Of a DNA stretch of 64,000 nucleotides, positions 50,990 through 59,265 are shown piece after piece. The notes below the pieces were generated by a model, which worked only from the letters and a program-made list of their open reading frames with translations, was not told the origin of the DNA and did not search any database. The stretch's first letter is position 1, and each line of letters begins with the position of its first letter. The position numbers were made by a program, and so were the translations under genes. Source of the DNA: Mycobacterium arosiense ATCC BAA-1401 = DSM 45069 (lineage in GTDB: Bacteria > Actinomycetota > Actinomycetes > Mycobacteriales > Mycobacteriaceae); assembly GCF_002086125.1 (NCBI RefSeq), contig NZ_MVHG01000021.1, positions 1 to 64,000 on the forward strand, read 5' to 3'.

Positions 50990-52228
50990 ATGCCAAGAGC
51001 GACGGCGGCTCGTGCGGAGACCGTCAAGGCGACTCTGCACTCATCCGCGCAGGGTAGTCACCGCACGGAGCAGGTCGCCCGTGCCGCCGCCGGTCTCTTT
51101 CAGGAATTCGGCTACCAGAACGTCAGCATCGACCGGATCGGAGCGGCCGTCGGGTTGACCGGGCCCGCCGTTTATCGGCATTTCAAGGGCAAGCATGAGA
51201 TCCTGGTGCACGCGCTGATGACCCAGGTTCGGCTGGCCGAGCGATTGCACAGCGTCGCAAACGACCAGGGCACCACCGCCGCGGAGAGGCTACAGCTGTT
51301 GCTCGCCGGCTTCGGGGATCTCACTGCCATCGGCAACGAGGCCACCCTGTGGCGGCGCGAACAACGTCACCTGGAACCCGCCGAGCGCGAGGTATTTCGC
51401 CGCTACTTCACCGAGAACGAGGACCGGATCGCTGCCCAGATCATCGCGATGAAACCTGAGATCGGCGAGTACGACGCAGAGCTTCTCGGGACCGTCGTGC
51501 TGGCAATGTTTTCCAACACTCCCGACATCCGCGGAACATTGTCCGCCGACCGGCTACAAGAGATCCAGACGGCGGTGGCCTGGGCTGTCATTCAATGCCC
51601 CCTACCCCACGGCGAACCCCAGCCGAAACCGGAATCGGCCTCTGCCTACCGTCAGCCGGCCGGGCGCCGGGAACGGGTCATCGACGCTGCCGCAAGGTTG
51701 TTCAACGAACGTGGCTTCTACAACGTCCACATCGACGACATCGCCAAGGCCTCGGAAATGTCGACAGCCACTTTGTATCAGCATATGGCCAGCAAGACCG
51801 AGGTGCTGCGGGCAGTCCTGATACGCGGCGTCGAAGGCCTGCTCTATGTGACCGACGATGCACTCGCCTACGCATCCACTCCCGAACAGACACTGGACGC
51901 GCTCATCGAGACCTACATCCGTCAGGCACTGGGGCCAAACGGCCGGATCATGCACATCCTCGCCGCCGATCTGTTGTATCTGCCTGAGGCCGAACAACAA
52001 TCGTTGCGCAACGCGCAACGCGAATATGTGGCCGAGTGGGTCGAGGCGATCGAATCACTTTCCGATGAATTGTCCACCGCTGATGCCCGCGCACTGGCCC
52101 AGGCCGCCATCGGAGTGGTCACCGATGTGATGCAGAATCCCCGTCTTCGGCAGCGACCGATGCTCGCCGAGGAACTCAACGCGTTGGTCCGGTCGATGGT
52201 GCTGCCGCCCGGTTTGGTTCCGGGCTGA
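50990..52228 (+). CDS. Tandem-TetR transcriptional regulator (Mce3R-like), copy 2
   Basis: A 412-residue double-TetR protein. First helix-turn-helix about residues 24-72 (AAAGLFQEFGYQNVSIDRIG, LTGPAVYRHFKGKHEIL), second about 225-273 (AAARLFNERGFYNVHIDDIA, STATLYQHMASKTEVL), each followed by a helical ligand domain. It is a clear paralogue of the regulator at 29008, sharing the domain order and sequences such as ILAADL.YLPE in the last third. ATG 50990 is preferred (GGGAAAG upstream); ATG 50963 and 50975 are alternatives, and the frame opens at 50876. The natural guess is a lipid or acyl-CoA-responsive repressor. Confidence 0.85.
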   Translation: MPRATAARAETVKATLHSSAQGSHRTEQVARAAAGLFQEFGYQNVSIDRIGAAVGLTGPAVYRHFKGKHEILVHALMTQVRLAERLHSVANDQGTTAAERLQLLLAGFGDLTAIGNEATLWRREQRHLEPAEREVFRRYFTENEDRIAAQIIAMKPEIGEYDAELLGTVVLAMFSNTPDIRGTLSADRLQEIQTAVAWAVIQCPLPHGEPQPKPESASAYRQPAGRRERVIDAAARLFNERGFYNVHIDDIAKASEMSTATLYQHMASKTEVLRAVLIRGVEGLLYVTDDALAYASTPEQTLDALIETYIRQALGPNGRIMHILAADLLYLPEAEQQSLRNAQREYVAEWVEAIESLSDELSTADARALAQAAIGVVTDVMQNPRLRQRPMLAEELNALVRSMVLPPGLVPG

Positions 52229-52440
52229 CCAGTCCGCGTTGCGTATAAACGCCCAAACTTGTCGTAGTCCCAACGGCACACAGTCACCGGCAGTGCAGGC
52301 AACCACTACACGGACGATCGCTGGCCTGCCCAACAACACACAACCCCACTCGATGTGCCGCCGTGTCCTGAAGCCCCTCGATGAACGCGCGAATGGTGGT
52401 GGTACGCCCCATTTGAACCATTATCGCCACCGATGACGAA
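52229..52440. other. Intergenic region between convergent genes
   Basis: About 210 bases between the second tandem-TetR gene and the end of the minus-strand operon. Short frames on both strands lack ribosome binding sites and I see no strong hairpin. Confidence 0.4.
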
Positions 52441-52860
52441 CTAGCCGGGCAGGCCCAAGCGCAGTCCGGGGGAAATCTCGGCCTGGATATCAGCGGTACT
52501 GAATTCGGCCACCGCGGCGGCAATGCTCGGGTCGATTCCGTCGGCGTATGCCATGGCCAGCTTCTGGCCGATCGCCGCGCGTAGCGCCCGCAGTGCGACG
52601 AGGTCGCCGTCCTGTGGCGCACGTTCGGAAAATTCCGACGTCTGACCGAGTGCCGCAGCCAACGACTCGGTCCGCGCCGCGGCGGCTCCCAGCGGAGCCC
52701 GATCCCAGGCCGTCCGCGCTTGCAGGCTATCCAGCATCTCCACTGCGGCGAGCAATTCTCCTCGGGCGCTTTGAGATTCGACTGCCGGAAGTACCCGCTC
52801 CACCAAGGTCTCGCGGATGGCGTCGTGCACCTTGCCCAGATCGAGTGCGTAAACCGTCAT
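52441..52860 (-). CDS. Small protein linked to APH-type kinase (DUF6285-like)
   Basis: A 139-residue, mostly helical soluble protein (VYALDLGKVHDAIRETLVE, VESQSARGELLAAVEMLDSL, ALRAAIGQKLAMAYADGID). ATG 52860 lies one base after the stop of the phosphotransferase gene, so translation is coupled; the longer frame is antisense to nothing and unlikely. In actinobacteria a protein of this size commonly accompanies APH-type genes in fatty-acid clusters, which I believe is annotated DUF6285. No catalytic residues are apparent; a subunit of the kinase is plausible. Confidence 0.7.
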   Translation of the reverse strand: MTVYALDLGKVHDAIRETLVERVLPAVESQSARGELLAAVEMLDSLQARTAWDRAPLGAAAARTESLAAALGQTSEFSERAPQDGDLVALRALRAAIGQKLAMAYADGIDPSIAAAVAEFSTADIQAEISPGLRLGLPG

Positions 52861-52861
52861 C

Positions 52862-53902
52862 TCAGAGTCCCCATTCCCCATCACGAAGCATCTGATTGAG
52901 CCAGCCGAGGCTGTAGTAGACGCTGTGCGCCATGTTCGCATAACGAAGTTCGTGCCGATCCCCGCGCTCGAAGATGGCGACGGCCTGCAGACAACCAATA
53001 GCGGTCTTGGTCAGGGACTGCACCGCCCACCAGGTCAGGCTCTCCTGGCTCGGTCGCCAACCGGCAGCGAGGGCGTACTCGTCTAGGAAGTCGGCAACAG
53101 ACAGGAGTTTGCAGGCCAGCGGCGAGCGGCCCCGCGAGGTGCGCTGGAAGAACCAGGCCAGGTCGGCCACTGGATCGCTGAAGTGTGCCGTTTCCCAGTC
53201 GAGCACACCAATGAGGCTACCGTCATCCGGATTCACTACCAGGTTACCGACCCGAAAGTCGTTGTGCACCAAAGAGACCCGGCCGGAGACCTGGTCGGCT
53301 CGATGATCCAGCCAGGCCAGGGCCAGATCGAGGATCGGGATGCGGATGCTGGCTACGTCATCGTAGGTCTTGCGCCACTTATCGTTCTCGACGCGGCCAG
53401 TGTCGCCGGGCTCGGGTGCCGGACCCAGCTCGGAAAGGTTTAACGACGCCGGCGCGGCCGCGTGCAGGGTGGCCATCTCCCTGGCCAGCCGGCGCCCTAA
53501 TGCGGACCGGTCGTCGGCATTCGCGATCATTCGAGTCACGTTGTGCGGCATCGGGACAACACCGGCGAGCCGCTCCATGACGAAGAATCCACGGTTGCCC
53601 GGCTGCCCGGTGCGGTAGGCGGTGACGCCGGGCACCGGCAGCCCCAGACCTGCGGTGGCGCGCAGCAGGGCGACCTCGCGCGCTACGTCGTAGCTGCCGA
53701 CGATCCCACTCACCGGTTCCCGCTTGACGGCGAAGGAGGCCGTCCTGTCACCGCCGTCCCAGGACGCGGTGATCAGATAGGTCTCCCAGGAATGGCCCTC
53801 GCTGCGCGTGTCGACATCGACCAGTGTCACGGGGCTGCCCCCGGCGACCTCGGCGCTGAGCACACTCGCGAGTTCGGCGAGGAAGTCTGTGGTCTCGCTC
53901 AT
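52862..53902 (-). CDS. APH-family phosphotransferase (ACAD10/11-like kinase)
   Basis: A 346-residue aminoglycoside-phosphotransferase-fold kinase. N-lobe with FAVKREP (Lys), catalytic loop VHNDFRVGNLVV (HxDxxxxN) and LDWETAHFSDPVADLAWF with the metal-binding Asp. In vertebrate ACAD10 and ACAD11 the same kind of domain phosphorylates 4-hydroxyacyl-CoAs and an acyl-CoA dehydrogenase domain then removes the phosphate; here a separate acyl-CoA dehydrogenase gene lies two genes upstream in the same operon. A role in 4-hydroxyacyl-CoA breakdown is therefore inferred. Antibiotic resistance is unlikely in this context. Confidence 0.8.
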   Translation of the reverse strand: MSETTDFLAELASVLSAEVAGGSPVTLVDVDTRSEGHSWETYLITASWDGGDRTASFAVKREPVSGIVGSYDVAREVALLRATAGLGLPVPGVTAYRTGQPGNRGFFVMERLAGVVPMPHNVTRMIANADDRSALGRRLAREMATLHAAAPASLNLSELGPAPEPGDTGRVENDKWRKTYDDVASIRIPILDLALAWLDHRADQVSGRVSLVHNDFRVGNLVVNPDDGSLIGVLDWETAHFSDPVADLAWFFQRTSRGRSPLACKLLSVADFLDEYALAAGWRPSQESLTWWAVQSLTKTAIGCLQAVAIFERGDRHELRYANMAHSVYYSLGWLNQMLRDGEWGL

Positions 53903-53927
53903 CCTGTTTGTTCCCTCTCCACCGGGG

Positions 53928-54704
53928 TCAGACCACGGTGATCGAGCGGCCGCCGCCGTCCACCGTGACTCTTTGGCCGGTCACGTATTCGGCGTCGGCG
54001 GACACCAGGAAGGCCACCGCTCCGCCGATATCGGGGGGTGTGCAGACCCGGCCGAACGGATACGAGCTCGCAATGTCCTCGATCGCGCCGCCGCCGGTGG
54101 CGGCCCGCACAAGACGCCGACCCATATCGGTCTCGACCAGGCCGGGTGCCACGATGTTGGCCCGGATGCCGTGTACACGTTCCTCTCGCGCCAGGGTACG
54201 TACGCACATCTCCATCGCGGCTTTGGCCATCGTGTACGGGGCGGAATTCTCGGGCGCGTCGGTCACGGTGCTGCTGGAGATCATCACCACGTCGCCGCGG
54301 CCGGCCGCGCGCATACCGGGTAGCACTCGCTGAATCAGGTGGATTGGTCCGAGGGCGTGCACCTGCAACAACGACAGGAAGTCGCCGCCGGGTGTGTCGG
54401 CGACGGTCTGTCCCTTGCTCGCGGTGCCGGCATTGCTGATCAGCAGGTCAACCGGGCCGAGGTCGGCCTGGACGGCGTCCACCATCGCGTCGACGGCATC
54501 GTGGTCGTCGATCGCCGCGGCATAAGCCTTGGCCTTGCCTCCGGCGGCGACGATCTGGGAGACCACCTCGGCGGCGGCGTCGGCGTCGCGGCGGTAGTTG
54601 ACCGCTACGGCGGCGCCGTCGGCGGCCAGTCGCAGCGCGATACCGCGCCCCACGCCGCGGGAACTGCCGGTCACCAATGCCACCCGCGTGTACACCCCGG
54701 ACAT
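53928..54704 (-). CDS. SDR-family oxidoreductase (FabG-like)
   Basis: A 258-residue classical SDR: ALVTGSSRGVGRGIA, NYRRDAD, ISNAGTASKG, catalytic Ser in VMISSSTVT, YTMAK and the ending VTVDGGGRSI. ATG 54704 shares a base with the stop of the acyl-CoA dehydrogenase gene (TGATG). It could oxidise a 3- or 4-hydroxyacyl-CoA or a ring hydroxyl. Confidence 0.85.
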   Translation of the reverse strand: MSGVYTRVALVTGSSRGVGRGIALRLAADGAAVAVNYRRDADAAAEVVSQIVAAGGKAKAYAAAIDDHDAVDAMVDAVQADLGPVDLLISNAGTASKGQTVADTPGGDFLSLLQVHALGPIHLIQRVLPGMRAAGRGDVVMISSSTVTDAPENSAPYTMAKAAMEMCVRTLAREERVHGIRANIVAPGLVETDMGRRLVRAATGGGAIEDIASSYPFGRVCTPPDIGGAVAFLVSADAEYVTGQRVTVDGGGRSITVV

Positions 54705-55843
54705 CAACCCACGACCGCCCGTCCGATGAGGTCCTTCATGACCTCGTTCGCGCCGCCATAGATCCGCTGGATGCGCGCATCGCGCCACATCCGGGCGATC
54801 GGATATTCCTCCATATAGCCGTAACCGCCGAATAGCTGCAGCACGCGGTCCAAAACCTCCCACTGCAGCTCGGTCGCCTTGTACTTCGCGCCGGCCGCCT
54901 CGGCCGCGGTCAGCTCCCCGTCGTTAAGCGCGAGCACACAACGGTCGACGTACTCCTGAAGGACCGCAATGTCGGTATGCATCTCCGCGAGCTGCATCCG
55001 TACCGACTGTAGCTGGGCCAGCGGTGCGCCGAACGCATGGCGCTGGCGGGTGTGACCAAGACCCAAGTCCAACGCGTGCCGGGCCGAGGCCATTGCGGTC
55101 ACCGCGATCGAGAGCCGCTCCCGCGGCAGGTTCGCGATTGCCGAACCGAATCCGCGTCCGGGCTCGCCGATGATATTCGACACCGGCACCCCGCAGTCGT
55201 CGAAGAACAGTTCCGCGGTGTCCTGCGCCTTGCGGCCGATCTTGTGCATAGGCTGGCCCCGCTCGAACCCGGGAGTTCCTTTCTCGACGGCGACGAGAGT
55301 GGTTCCGCGGCCGTCACGTTCACCGGTGCGCACCAGCACGATCGCCAGATCACACGTGGCGCCGCTGGTGATGAACGTCTTCTGTCCGTTGAGCACCACC
55401 TGGTCACCATCACGGCGGGCGCTGGTCTTGATGGCCGCCAGGTCGGAGCCGGCGCCGGGCTCGGTCATGCCGAGCGCCGTCACACACTCGCCGCGGGTGA
55501 AGGCCGGCAGCCATCGCTGCTGCTGTTCGGCGGTGGTCAGATCGCGCAGGTACGGCACGATGATGTCGTTCTGCATCGAAAACAGGTCACCCGCCATCCC
55601 GGACGCGACGATCTCCTCGGACATCGTCGCGTTGTAGCGGAAGTCCTCGATGCCCAGGCCACCGTATTCGGAGCCGAATTCAAAGCCCAGAAACCCTTTT
55701 TCACCGGCTGCGCGGATGAAGTCACGGTCGACGGTCCCGGCCTCCTCCCAGGCGTCGACATGCGGCACGGCCGCATGATCGATGAACGCGCGGAACGCCT
55801 TCCGAAATGCCTGATGCTCCTCGGTGTAGAGCGTTCTACGCAC
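54704..55843 (-). CDS. Acyl-CoA dehydrogenase
   Basis: A 379-residue standard acyl-CoA dehydrogenase (VRRTLYTEEHQAFRKAF at the start). FAD-site TALGMTEPGAGSDLAAI and FITSGATCDLAIV, and the C-terminal FGGYGYMEEYPIARMWRDAR and IYGGANEVMKDLIG. The YEGT position reads YGGA, common in isovaleryl/long-chain-type members whose catalytic Glu is in an earlier helix. GTG 55843 has GGAAGGA nine bases upstream and overlaps the CoA-ligase stop by eight bases. With the APH kinase it may act on phosphorylated 4-hydroxyacyl-CoA. Confidence 0.85.
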   Translation of the reverse strand: MRRTLYTEEHQAFRKAFRAFIDHAAVPHVDAWEEAGTVDRDFIRAAGEKGFLGFEFGSEYGGLGIEDFRYNATMSEEIVASGMAGDLFSMQNDIIVPYLRDLTTAEQQQRWLPAFTRGECVTALGMTEPGAGSDLAAIKTSARRDGDQVVLNGQKTFITSGATCDLAIVLVRTGERDGRGTTLVAVEKGTPGFERGQPMHKIGRKAQDTAELFFDDCGVPVSNIIGEPGRGFGSAIANLPRERLSIAVTAMASARHALDLGLGHTRQRHAFGAPLAQLQSVRMQLAEMHTDIAVLQEYVDRCVLALNDGELTAAEAAGAKYKATELQWEVLDRVLQLFGGYGYMEEYPIARMWRDARIQRIYGGANEVMKDLIGRAVVG

Positions 55844-57383
55844 GCGCTTCGTCCTTCCAATACCGGTCTCGCAGCTGGCGCTTGGACAGCTTGCCGGTCG
55901 GCAGCCGGGGCATCTCGTCGATGAAGTCAAACGACTTGGGGCACTTAAACCTGGCCAGGTTCTCCAGGCAGAACTCGCGTAGCCGTTGCGCGAGTTCGGA
56001 GTTGCCGCCGTTGGAATCGGCCGGCTGGATGACGGCCTTGACCGCCTCGCCGAAATCCTCGTCGGGAACCCCGAAGACCGCCGCATCCATCACGTCGGGG
56101 TGGGTGATCAGCAGGTTCTCGATCTCCTGTGGGTAGATGTTCACCCCGCCGGAGATAATGACGAAGGCCTGCCGGTCGGTGAGGAACAGATACCCTTCCT
56201 CGTTGAGGTATCCGATATCGCCGATTCTCGACATAGTGCCGGTTGAATCCTGGGCTTCGGCAGTCTTTTCCGGGTCATTGAGGTACTCAAACGAGCTGTT
56301 GCCGCCGCGGAACCAGATCGTTCCCGGAACCCCGGGCGGCAGCTCGTTCCCGTAGTCGTCGCGGATCACGATCTCACCGAAGAACGCCTTGCCGACCGTG
56401 CCCGGGTTGGCAAGCCAATCCTCGGGGCTGCATCCACAGGTGCCGTTGGCCTCCGTCCCGCCGTAGTACTCGTAGATCACCGGGCCCCACCAGTCCAGCA
56501 TGTCCTGCTTGACCTGCTGCGGGCACGGTGCGGCGCCGTGGACCACGGCCTCGAGTGAGGAATAGTCGTACTTATCGCGAATCTCTTTCGGCAGCTTGAG
56601 AATTCGGGAGAACATAGTCGGCACCACCATGGTATGGGTGACTCCGAACTCCTCGATCAGAGCCAGGAATCCCTCGGTGTCGAAACGCTCCATCACGATG
56701 TGAGTGGCGCCCAGCCGCAGACCGATAGAGACGCTGGACTGTGGCCCCGAGTGATACAGCGGCGCAGTGGACAGGAACGTCATTCCCTCGCGCATGCGGA
56801 ACAGGCGCTTGCCCATCTCCTCGATGCCGAGCTGCTCCTCTGGGGGCACATCGGGCAGCTGACGCTTGACCGCCTTAGGTTTCCCGGTGGTGCCCGAGGA
56901 GTAGAACATCGGCGTGCCGAGCCGTTCGTCGTCACCAGGGGTCGACGGATACCGTTCTATGACCGCGGCGAAGTTCTCGAACGGCTGCGGTGGCGCCGTC
57001 ATACCGATGATGAGCCAGTGCTCAACCTTCGGGCAGCGAGCCGGGAGTTGGCCTGCCACATCGAATTTCGCCGCGGACGTGACCATCAGTCTGGCGCCGC
57101 AGTCGTTGACGATATAGGAGGCTTCCTCGACGGAAAGGAACGAGTTGATCGGGGTGTAGTACAGCCCGCACCGTTCGGCGGCCGCCATGGTCACGATCAT
57201 TTCGAGGTGATTCTCGGTGAAGATCGCGATGTGGTCGGTTCGCCGCAATCCGATAGCCCGGAAGTAGTTGGCGACGCGGTTGGCGCGTTCGTCCAGCTGC
57301 CGATAGGTGAATGTTTCGCGGCTGCCCGCCATGATCACCGCGGCACGGTCGGGATTCTCGCGAGCGTGATGTCGGGTATACAT
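55836..57383 (-). CDS. Acyl-CoA synthetase (FadD-type AMP ligase)
   Basis: A 515-residue ANL ligase: core YSSGTTGKPKAV near residue 165, YYGGTEANGT, the ISGGVNIYPQEIE hinge and catalytic Lys in PTGKLSKRQLRDRYW. It lacks the first A1/A2 linker of longer FadDs (begins MYTRHHARENPDRAAV), so it is near the short end of the family. CrtC-like gene lies two bases upstream; the dehydrogenase gene overlaps its end. It should activate the acid product that enters this operon's oxidation steps. Confidence 0.85.
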   Translation of the reverse strand: MYTRHHARENPDRAAVIMAGSRETFTYRQLDERANRVANYFRAIGLRRTDHIAIFTENHLEMIVTMAAAERCGLYYTPINSFLSVEEASYIVNDCGARLMVTSAAKFDVAGQLPARCPKVEHWLIIGMTAPPQPFENFAAVIERYPSTPGDDERLGTPMFYSSGTTGKPKAVKRQLPDVPPEEQLGIEEMGKRLFRMREGMTFLSTAPLYHSGPQSSVSIGLRLGATHIVMERFDTEGFLALIEEFGVTHTMVVPTMFSRILKLPKEIRDKYDYSSLEAVVHGAAPCPQQVKQDMLDWWGPVIYEYYGGTEANGTCGCSPEDWLANPGTVGKAFFGEIVIRDDYGNELPPGVPGTIWFRGGNSSFEYLNDPEKTAEAQDSTGTMSRIGDIGYLNEEGYLFLTDRQAFVIISGGVNIYPQEIENLLITHPDVMDAAVFGVPDEDFGEAVKAVIQPADSNGGNSELAQRLREFCLENLARFKCPKSFDFIDEMPRLPTGKLSKRQLRDRYWKDEARA

Positions 57384-57385
57384 CG

Positions 57386-58369
57386 CTACTTGATCGGACG
57401 CAGGAATTCTGCGATGCCCCAGCCGCCCTGCCCGTTGGCGTAGCGCACCGACATCTGGCCCATGCGGGCGGCGCGGTCGGCCGTACGCTGGGTGACCGGG
57501 ACGAAATGGTTGATGCTGCCGTCCAGGACCATCGTCGGCAGCCCGTCGGCGGTGATCACGCCGGCGTTGCGGCCGGAATACGTTGCCTCACCGGCATAGT
57601 CGGTGTACACCGTGTATTCGCGGATCGGGTGGAAGACCCCGTCCGGGGTGACGACCGTGCCACCGGAGACCCGTTCCCCGTTAGGCTCGAACTCGCCGTA
57701 GGCCGTGATCGCGGTCCCGTCGGCCAGCCAGGCGGCCAGCCACTCCCCCGTGTAGGACGCCCACTCCCGGGGGCCCCACGAGTGGTCCCGGAAGGAGGTG
57801 GCCTTCTCGATCTGCCAGGTCGTCGACCCCAGCCGCACCGATCCGCTGACGTGACCGAACTGCTCGTAGTGGTCGGTGGCGAACTGCGAACTGCCCGGGG
57901 TGCAGTCCCCACCCTCGGCGATCGTGAACAGCGGCACCGACGCCTCGAACGTCAGCGAGATCTCGCACTCGACCGACGGCGAGTTCTTCAGCGCCTGCCG
58001 GCCACGGTCGGCCAGCAGCGACGGCGTGCTGATCAGCGCGACGGTGTTGCGGTAGCTGACCTCCCACGTCCGGGTCGCATCCTTGGGTGCGATCTCCAGA
58101 CCCTGGGTAAACCACTTGTCGTTGCTCTCGTTGGCCTCGCGACCAGCCCGCAGGGCGATCCGACCGCCGGGCAGCGTCAACTGCACGGAAGCCTCGGAAT
58201 AACCCATGGTGGGCCGGTTCCCGATGCGCATCAGAGCACTGACCTCGCTGAGCGGATCCACGAAGTTGACGTAGACGCTCTCGTTGTAGTTGGCGATCCC
58301 CGCAGGATCGTGCGTGTGTTCGGCGTCCGTGCCGTACTGGCATGCGGTGAATGGTGCTGACGTTTGCAT
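57386..58369 (-). CDS. CrtC/AttH-like (DUF7064/7065-type) protein
   Basis: A 327-residue soluble protein predicted to be mostly beta, with the conserved FRDHSWGPREW (about 195-205) that marks a family related to hydroxyneurosporene synthase/AttH-like lipocalin-fold proteins in actinobacteria. Members accompany SDR, FadD and acyl-CoA dehydrogenase genes; from memory some are annotated DUF7064/DUF7065. The reaction is unknown. A hydratase or isomerase acting on an isoprenoid-like chain would fit the CrtC relation, but this is a guess. GAGG lies before ATG 58369. Confidence 0.7.
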   Translation of the reverse strand: MQTSAPFTACQYGTDAEHTHDPAGIANYNESVYVNFVDPLSEVSALMRIGNRPTMGYSEASVQLTLPGGRIALRAGREANESNDKWFTQGLEIAPKDATRTWEVSYRNTVALISTPSLLADRGRQALKNSPSVECEISLTFEASVPLFTIAEGGDCTPGSSQFATDHYEQFGHVSGSVRLGSTTWQIEKATSFRDHSWGPREWASYTGEWLAAWLADGTAITAYGEFEPNGERVSGGTVVTPDGVFHPIREYTVYTDYAGEATYSGRNAGVITADGLPTMVLDGSINHFVPVTQRTADRAARMGQMSVRYANGQGGWGIAEFLRPIK

Positions 58370-58400
58370 GAGTCCTCGATCCTGCGGGTCGCTCTATTGG

Positions 58401-59258
58401 TCAGAAATATTCGGCGGCGTGGTCGTCGAGCGCGGGGAAGACCGCAGGCCTGCGCTCCAGGAAAGACATGACCCCTTCGTGGACATCAGCCGAGCGCAGG
58501 CGGCTGGCATACACCCGAGACTCGTCCTCAGAAGCCGAACGTGGTGTCGCATGGCCCCAGCTGCGGCCAAGCAGCCTGCGCGCCAACGCGACTGAGGTCG
58601 GCGAGGTCTCAGTGACGAACACCCGGGCGTAGGCCATGGCCTCGTCCAGTACCGCCTCAGGCGCGACGACACGGGTCAGCAACCCGGCCTCGTAGGCTTC
58701 CGCGGCGTCGAACACCCGTCCACTCAGCACCCAGTCGGTGGCCCGGGTCAACCCCACCAGTCGCGGCAGGAACCAGGACGAAGCGCTCTCAGGCACCACG
58801 CCGCGCCGGGTGAACACAAATCCGAATCGCGAACGCTGCCCGGCGATCCGGACGTCGGCGGCGGCCATGATGGAGGCCCCGCCGCCAACGGCGTCTCCGT
58901 TGACAGCCGCGACGACAGGGGTCCTCATGTCGAACAGTCGCTCACTGACCCGCCCGCCCGGCTCCCGGTAACCGGTTGGGGTATGTCCTTCGCGGTCTTC
59001 TTCGAGACAGTCGATGAGCGTGTTCGGGCCGGTGAGCTCGGCGCCCACGCAGAAGTGGTCACCGGCCCCGGTCAGTACGACGGCGCGCACTGCCGGGTCG
59101 CGGTCGGCGATGTCGAGTGCCTGCCACAGGTCGCGCAACATCTGATTTCGCAAGGCATTTCGGCGCTGCGGCGCGTTGAAGCTGATAACCGCGATACCGT
59201 CGTCGAAGCGGTAGTCGATTTCTTCATACGTCGCCCGGGTCGGCTGCTGAGCGCTCAT
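58401..59258 (-). CDS. Enoyl-CoA hydratase/isomerase family protein
   Basis: A 285-residue crotonase: FNAPQRRNALRNQM, oxyanion holes GAGDHFCVGAEL and VNGDAVGGGASIMAAADVRIA, and FTRRGVVPESASSWFLPRLVG, which gives a Glu at one catalytic position (PES). Hydration or double-bond isomerisation of enoyl-CoA is expected. ATG 59258 is preferred, seven bases after the SDR stop. Confidence 0.85.
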   Translation of the reverse strand: MSAQQPTRATYEEIDYRFDDGIAVISFNAPQRRNALRNQMLRDLWQALDIADRDPAVRAVVLTGAGDHFCVGAELTGPNTLIDCLEEDREGHTPTGYREPGGRVSERLFDMRTPVVAAVNGDAVGGGASIMAAADVRIAGQRSRFGFVFTRRGVVPESASSWFLPRLVGLTRATDWVLSGRVFDAAEAYEAGLLTRVVAPEAVLDEAMAYARVFVTETSPTSVALARRLLGRSWGHATPRSASEDESRVYASRLRSADVHEGVMSFLERRPAVFPALDDHAAEYF

Positions 59259-59265
59259 GGGGCTG

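Noticed and set aside
52862..53902. Aminoglycoside resistance kinase
   Set aside because: The APH fold is real, but the operon context with acyl-CoA dehydrogenase, FadD and SDR genes fits the ACAD10/11-like lipid kinases.
57506..58360. 284-residue plus-strand frame opposite the CrtC-like gene
   Set aside because: Arg/Gly/Pro/Asp-rich antisense frame; the minus-strand gene has a ribosome binding site and a conserved motif.
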